Source: Candidatus Cloacimonadota bacterium
Lineage (GTDB): Bacteria; Cloacimonadota; Cloacimonadia; Cloacimonadales; TCS61
Direction of reading: 5' to 3'
Assembly (NCBI GenBank): GCA_030600585.1
Contig: JAUVLU010000006.1
Coordinates: 1 to 64,000, forward strand
Length of the DNA: 64,000 nt
The translations under genes and the position numbers were made by a program. Shown here piece by piece: positions 58,820-64,000 of this stretch (its first letter is position 1; each line of letters starts with the position of its first letter). The notes below the pieces were generated by a model. The model made no database searches and was not told the DNA's origin. It saw only the letters and a list, made by a program, of their open reading frames with translations.

Positions 58820-58952
58820 CCACCGGCATCTTATGTTCCCTCTCTTGTTTTTTAAGAGAGGGATAGCAGGGTGAGTTCAGCGTTCCCAATATCCTGAATG
58901 CTTTCGGGAAAACGAGGAAAAATGATTGTGATGTTAAGATATAAAATAAAAA

Positions 58953-58976
58953 AGCTGTCCGATCAATCGAACAGCT
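58953..58976 (-). terminator. Rho-independent terminator of tRNA cluster
   Basis: Minus strand AGCTGTTCGATTGATCGGACAGCT followed by TTTTTT. Confidence 0.8.
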
Positions 58977-58985
58977 AAAAATATA

Positions 58986-59061
58986 TGGTGGGCGCGGAGG
59001 GACTTGAACCCCCGACCACCTGCTTGTAAGGCAGGCGCTCTCCCAACTGAGCTACACGCCC
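58986..59061 (-). tRNA. tRNA-Val (TAC), CCA encoded
   Basis: GGGCGTG acceptor; anticodon loop CTTACAA; T-arm GTTCAAGTC. Confidence 0.95.
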
Positions 59062-59230
59062 GAGAATTCTAATATCTTTTTAAATTAAATGGTTTGTCGA
59101 GGTGAAGTTTGGATTTTGTCCTCAACAGTTTCTCCGGCTTCACAAGCAAAAGCTGTTTTGTCGGAAAAATCTTTTTATCGGGGCGTAATGAAATGAAGCC
59201 TGACGTTATCCGCTACACTCCAACAAAGAC

Positions 59231-59306
59231 TGGTGGGCGCGGAGGGACTTGAACCCCCGACCACCTGCTTGTAAGGCAGGCGCTCTCCCAACTGAGCTAC
59301 ACGCCC
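59231..59306 (-). tRNA. tRNA-Val (TAC), CCA encoded (second copy)
   Basis: Appears identical to 58986-59061. Confidence 0.95.
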
Positions 59307-59344
59307 ATTTAATTATTATCACTTTTTTAAAATTTATAAAAAAC

Positions 59345-59422
<78 letters not shown>

Positions 59423-59549
59423 AAGACGACCGCAACAAAAAAAATGCAGTCCTAAGGCGTCAAGAATTTTCTATATGATCTAATAAAAATTTTTTAAAGT
59501 AAAGTTACATTTTTATTTTTAATACTGAACCAATATATATAAAAAAAAA

Positions 59550-59576
59550 ATAAGCCCCGAAATTTCAGGGCTTATT
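59550..59576 (-). terminator. Rho-independent terminator
   Basis: Minus strand ATAAGCCCTGAAATTTCGGGGCTTAT followed by long T-tract, downstream of bamA. Confidence 0.85.
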
Positions 59577-59590
59577 ATATTAAAGTTCTG

Positions 59591-61810
59591 TTAGAAAGTA
59601 GATCCAAATTGGAAATGAGGTTCCCAAACTTTGTCTTCGAAGTTATGGGCATAATCAAATCCGATAAGACCAAATGGACTTTGGATACGAACGCCGATTC
59701 CAGCTCCGCTCTTCATATCCCAGAAGTTAAATTCTTCCATTTTGTTGTAGCAATTTCCAGTATCAAAGAATAACAAAGCGACAATTTGATCGCTGCCAAT
59801 TGGCGCGCTATATTCAGTTGAGAAAATTATCTCTCTCATACCTCCTTCAGATGGTCCAATCGATCGGTCAGCGTATCCTCGAATTCCATCAGCACCGGTT
59901 CCTCCTAAATAGAATCTCTCATCTGGCGGGGCTTCTTTTCCGCCATATCCGGTAACATAACCAAAGCGCCACTTAGTTCTCAAGGCAAGTTTCCAGATGG
60001 TTTTTGTGTACCAGCTAACCTGAGCGATCTGCTTAAAAAAATTGAAATCACCTTGTAATGGTCCACCGGCAAGTTCATTATAAAGAGTAAAATTGGAACC
60101 TGAAGTAGGGAAGAATATGTTGTCCCTGTGATCTCTCGAAAAACTTAATGAAATTGAACTTGTGTTCTGCCAGCCGCTTTCATCAAGTTCTATCAGGATA
60201 TCTGATGCATCATCTTCTCTACTATCTAAAATGGTATATTCTTTGGAGTAAAATGAATAACCTGCTACAAATTTGGAATAATTCAAGAACCCGAGTGGGT
60301 GTCCAAGTCGAATAGATCCGCCATTGGTTTTTACTTTATAAGTATCCCACTCTTTTGTTGTAAGATAGATATCACTTCCGACGAGAGTGGATGAATCTAA
60401 AAAATAAGGATTTGTAAAATTGAAACTGAAATTTGAAGTAGTACTGCCAAACTCCCATTTTACGCCGCTTTGCCAGGAATTTCCAAGCAGGTTATTATGG
60501 GAAACTGCAAGCTGTCCTACAATGCCATCTTGACTGTTCAATGCAATTCCGCCATTGGCACTTCCGGAAACTTTATCGCTAACGTTTATTACAAGATCTA
60601 CATCACCGGTCCGATTAATAACATCGGGATTATCGAGATGAAGGTCAGGCTCAAAAAATCCCATATTATAGATATTTTGCTGGCTTTTCATGATCTTGGA
60701 TTGTTGAAAATAATCTCCGGGAGCAATTACCAATTGTCGGCGGATAACTTTCTCCTTTGTTTTACGGTTACCGGTTATAGAAATTTTTCTAACCTTTGCC
60801 CGATTATTTTCGTTAATATTTAATTTGATATTAATGATCTTGTCGGACTTCTTCAGCTCATGATCAAAGCTTGCATAAATGTAACCCTCTTCGTAATACA
60901 TATTTGTAACTGAACCAAGCTGCATATTGAATTTCTCAAGATTAAATACTTCTTCATCTTTGAATTTGAATTGAGATATTATAAGTTCATCTGTAAATCT
61001 GTCATTTCCTTCAACAGAAATATCACCAAAGAAAAATTGGTTTCCCTCTACGAGATAGATATCGATTATAAAACTGTCTTCGACTAATTTCTTTTCCCAT
61101 GAAATAATACGGGCATCGATAAATCCTTTCTTATTATAATAGTTGATAAGAATATTGAGATCTTCGTCAAATTTCTCTTTCTCAAATTTACCGGATCTAA
61201 AGAGACTAGCTTTTTTTGTTTTTAATTTTCCAAGAAGTTTTTTTGTTCTGATCTCTTTGTTTCCATGTATTCGCAGCTTTTTAATAGAAACTTTAGAACC
61301 TTCATTTATATCTAATAATATATTAATACGATTTTCTTCCTGCTTTTCAACTTTGAAAGTAACTTCAGCTAAATGATAACCTTTTGTTTTGTATTCATCA
61401 GTAATTGTTCTTCTTACTTCAGAAGCAAGGAATGGTGACCAGTAACTTCCCTTTTTCAAGTTGATCTTATCTTGAATATTTTTATCGGATAACTTCTTAT
61501 TTCCGGAAAGATCGATTTGTTCTACAATGGGATATTCCTCTACAAAAATTGATAATGAAATACCTTGTGGAAGCTCTTCTTTTTCTATTCGGATATCTTT
61601 TAATACACCAAGTTGATATAAATTATTAATCGATTCGGAAATGTCATCAGGATTGTAATTTCCACCAACTTCAAATAAAATAAGCGAACGTATCAATTCG
61701 GTTTCAATGTTCTCATTACCGGATGTTTTGATATCTAAAATTAAACTGTTTTCTGCGATTAGCAGAGATCCCATAGCTAAGATCAATATTATAAAAAGAT
61801 ATTTCTTCAT
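59591..61810 (-). CDS. bamA: Outer membrane protein assembly factor BamA (Omp85 family)
   Basis: Signal peptide, repeated POTRA domains, ERFYLGGTGADGIRGYADRSIGP, C-terminal barrel ending FGSTF. Confidence 0.93.
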   Translation of the reverse strand: MKKYLFIILILAMGSLLIAENSLILDIKTSGNENIETELIRSLILFEVGGNYNPDDISESINNLYQLGVLKDIRIEKEELPQGISLSIFVEEYPIVEQIDLSGNKKLSDKNIQDKINLKKGSYWSPFLASEVRRTITDEYKTKGYHLAEVTFKVEKQEENRINILLDINEGSKVSIKKLRIHGNKEIRTKKLLGKLKTKKASLFRSGKFEKEKFDEDLNILINYYNKKGFIDARIISWEKKLVEDSFIIDIYLVEGNQFFFGDISVEGNDRFTDELIISQFKFKDEEVFNLEKFNMQLGSVTNMYYEEGYIYASFDHELKKSDKIINIKLNINENNRAKVRKISITGNRKTKEKVIRRQLVIAPGDYFQQSKIMKSQQNIYNMGFFEPDLHLDNPDVINRTGDVDLVINVSDKVSGSANGGIALNSQDGIVGQLAVSHNNLLGNSWQSGVKWEFGSTTSNFSFNFTNPYFLDSSTLVGSDIYLTTKEWDTYKVKTNGGSIRLGHPLGFLNYSKFVAGYSFYSKEYTILDSREDDASDILIELDESGWQNTSSISLSFSRDHRDNIFFPTSGSNFTLYNELAGGPLQGDFNFFKQIAQVSWYTKTIWKLALRTKWRFGYVTGYGGKEAPPDERFYLGGTGADGIRGYADRSIGPSEGGMREIIFSTEYSAPIGSDQIVALLFFDTGNCYNKMEEFNFWDMKSGAGIGVRIQSPFGLIGFDYAHNFEDKVWEPHFQFGSTF

Positions 61811-61952
61811 TTAACCCCCGTCTTTTCAGAACAACACCAATTATATTTTTTTGTTTTTCGAGTAAAGTTTTTTTCGAATAAATATTTAGCTGGAATGCGT
61901 AAATAGAAAATTCTTGACGTTAAAATGGAGATTCCAAAATTCGAAATTTGTT

Positions 61953-62028
61953 GGGGCATTAGCTCAGTTGGGAGAGCGCATGACTGGCAGTCATGAGGTC
62001 AGCGGTTCGAGCCCGCTATGCTCCACCA
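61953..62028 (+). tRNA. tRNA-Ala (GGC), CCA encoded
   Basis: GGGGCAT/ATGCTCC acceptor; anticodon loop CTGGCAG; GGTTCGAGCC T-arm. Confidence 0.95.
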
Positions 62029-62223
62029 GTCTTCGTTTTGAACGAAGTGAAAAATGAAGACTGTCCCGGCGAAGTAGCTTTCTTGAACTTCAAAGCTTTA
62101 GCGTAGAAGTTAGCGAAGCCGGACTAATCACCAAAGAATTCGTTCAAAACTACGCCATAGAAAAGATGAAAGAAGTGAGATCGTTTTGTAATGAATCACA
62201 AATCCGACTCTTGGCAGTCCATC

Positions 62224-62463
62224 ATGTACTATGTATATATTTTAGAAAGTTTAACTGATATAACTAAACATTATACTGGATTTACAACTAATTTAAAGAA
62301 AAGATTCATTAAACATAATAACGGAGAAGTTCCTCATTCAAGTAAATACAAACCCTGGAAAATTATAACTTATACAGCATTTGAATCTGAATATAAGGCA
62401 AGATCATTTGAGAAGTATTTAAAATCTCATTCCGGACGTGCTTTTGCACAAAAACACTTTTGA
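62224..62463 (+). CDS. Small GIY-YIG endonuclease-domain protein (UPF0213-like)
   Basis: MYYVYILESLTDITKHYTGFTTNLKKRFIKHNNG...KARSFEKYLKSHSGRAFAQKHF. Confidence 0.85.
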   Translation: MYYVYILESLTDITKHYTGFTTNLKKRFIKHNNGEVPHSSKYKPWKIITYTAFESEYKARSFEKYLKSHSGRAFAQKHF

Positions 62464-62740
62464 ACGAAGTGAGAAAAACGTCTGGATTCATTCCATCCCG
62501 CCACGATAAAAACACTGTTACAACGAAATTAAACCCCAAACCGAATTAATACAAAGCAGATAAAAATTTGATCAAAACTATGCTATCCAAATTACGTTTT
62601 GAAAAATATAATGAACAAGAAACATAAAAATCTTTTTTTGTTTCCTATAAAATTAGAATTATATATATAATACAATTTTCTTAGTCAATATTTATGGAAC
62701 AAAAAATGCATTTTGTAATTAAAGAATTAAAGAATAAATT

Positions 62741-63757
62741 GTGAGGAAAGTGATGAAAAGCATAATAATAATTTTCTGTTTGTTTTTTGGGTTGTTTCTT
62801 TTATTAAGTTGTGCAAAACCAAACGAGCCTGCTTCCGTAGAAGGATCATTGAATATAGAACGCCATTTTGAAGTTTCCGGTTATGCCCGAGATATTTTTG
62901 TTTCCGATTCATATTTATATATTGCAGAAGATCAGGCGGGATATACGATATATGATCTTATTACAAACGATACGATCTCACATCATGAAAGCTTCATAAT
63001 GGATGTTGATCCGATCATGTTTGAAAATGTCCGCGCTATTTCAGCTTGCGAAGAAGAAAATCTTCTTTTTGTTTACGACCAATATGGAAGTCCTGCCAGC
63101 ATCAATGTATTTGATATGACAGATAAAACAGATCCGGAACATATTGATCATATAATATCAAATACAGGTGGAATTATCCAACTTGAATCTGGTGTCAGCC
63201 CGAATGGCGGAGTAGATCTTCATTGGACTAGTGGTACAAAATACACCTTTGGCAGGTTTGATATATATTTTCAGGATAATTATTTCTATGAATTTCAGAA
63301 TTCAATTGAAAGATTTGATTTTGATGCAAGCCGGATCTATATTTCTGCTGAACAACTTGGATTTCACATAGTAGACAAGAGTAATGGAGATATTAAAAGC
63401 ACAACAGATACTGATGGCGAAGCATTAGATGTAAAGTTAGTTGACAATTATGTAATAGTGGCATTAAGACAAGCCGGTTTTGCTGTATATGATGTTTCAG
63501 ATTCCTTAGCTACAACACTTGTTTGCCAAAAAGAAACTAATGAATATATTTATACAATAGATATTGAAGGTGATAATATGGTTTTAGGAAGCCATAGTGG
63601 GGGAGTGTATCTTTATAATATTTCTGATATTACAAGACCTGTACTTGTCGGTAATTTAAATTCAGACAAAATAGGATATACCTATAAAGCTGTTTTACAC
63701 AATAATAAAATCTATGCTTCCACACGTCAGGGAGTTTACAAGATTGGAATTGATTAA
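62741..63757 (+). CDS. Lipoprotein with LVIVD-like beta-propeller repeats
   Basis: Signal + lipobox LLLLSCAKPNEP; GFAVYDVSDSLATTLV, GGVYLYNISDITRPVLVG. Start likely the downstream ATG (MKSIIII). Confidence 0.75.
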   Translation: MRKVMKSIIIIFCLFFGLFLLLSCAKPNEPASVEGSLNIERHFEVSGYARDIFVSDSYLYIAEDQAGYTIYDLITNDTISHHESFIMDVDPIMFENVRAISACEEENLLFVYDQYGSPASINVFDMTDKTDPEHIDHIISNTGGIIQLESGVSPNGGVDLHWTSGTKYTFGRFDIYFQDNYFYEFQNSIERFDFDASRIYISAEQLGFHIVDKSNGDIKSTTDTDGEALDVKLVDNYVIVALRQAGFAVYDVSDSLATTLVCQKETNEYIYTIDIEGDNMVLGSHSGGVYLYNISDITRPVLVGNLNSDKIGYTYKAVLHNNKIYASTRQGVYKIGID

Positions 63758-63775
63758 TAATAAATTGGAGAACAA

Positions 63776-64000
63776 ATGAAAAAATTCAGTATTATTTTAT
63801 TGGCTTTACTTTTTGGAGTAAATGCTTTTTCAAATTGGGTGGAAATTCCGCAAAACACAGGGAAAGACCTTTTTGGATATACAAATTTATCAGATGCAAA
63901 AACTGAGATAACGTTTACCCTTGATGGTTATGAGATGGATACTATTGAAGAGAATGGCGTCAGATATCAGAAAATATCATATTGGAATGAAGGAGAATTC
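63776..64000 (+). CDS. Exported protein N-terminus, possibly peptidase C25-type propeptide (partial, runs off window)
   Basis: GGAG + ATG; MKKFSIILLALLFGVNAFSNWVEIPQNTGKDLFGYTNLSDAKTEITFTLDGYEMDTIEENGVRYQKISY. Confidence 0.5.
   Translation, partial: MKKFSIILLALLFGVNAFSNWVEIPQNTGKDLFGYTNLSDAKTEITFTLDGYEMDTIEENGVRYQKISYWNEGEF

Noticed and set aside
47811-59000. Integron integrase expected next to the array
   Set aside because: No supplied ORF shows tyrosine-recombinase features and 58400-58980 has no long ORF, so I call the array integrase-less within this window only.

Overview
AT-rich bacterial chromosomal window. The gene set suggests Candidatus Cloacimonadota or another FCB-group lineage (NPFNPSTTISF-type FlgD/T9SS-like sorting tails, LVIVD propellers, MG-initiated pilins); this assignment is inference. 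Core content: glmM, an AddAB-like helicase/nuclease pair, a SRAP/YedK protein, dinB, a divergent type IV pilus locus (~19-33 kb), a membrane/sugar cluster (GtrA, UGM-like flavoenzyme, two GT87-like), three two-component genes, era, holA, uppP, YibQ-like deacetylase, bamA and 7 tRNAs. Best lead: 47.8-58.4 kb looks like an integrase-less integron cassette cluster (CALIN). Four intergenic attC-like sites separate one-way cassettes, and in three cassettes the first 8-9 nt are the reverse complement of the R''-like box at the cassette end (TTAGGGGC/GCCCCTAA, TTAGCAGC/GCTGCTAA, TTATCAGTC/GGCTGATAA). Cargo: a TIR protein, a type IIG restriction-methylase with a membrane coiled-coil partner, two exported sorting-tail proteins, and a racemase+GNAT pair whose diverged second copy lies at the window start. 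Second lead: a decayed umuDC operon with an apparent catalytic Ser-to-Phe UmuD, a 69-aa UmuC remnant coupled to dinB, and paired operator-like palindromes upstream. All calls come from reading sequence and translations; no searches were run.
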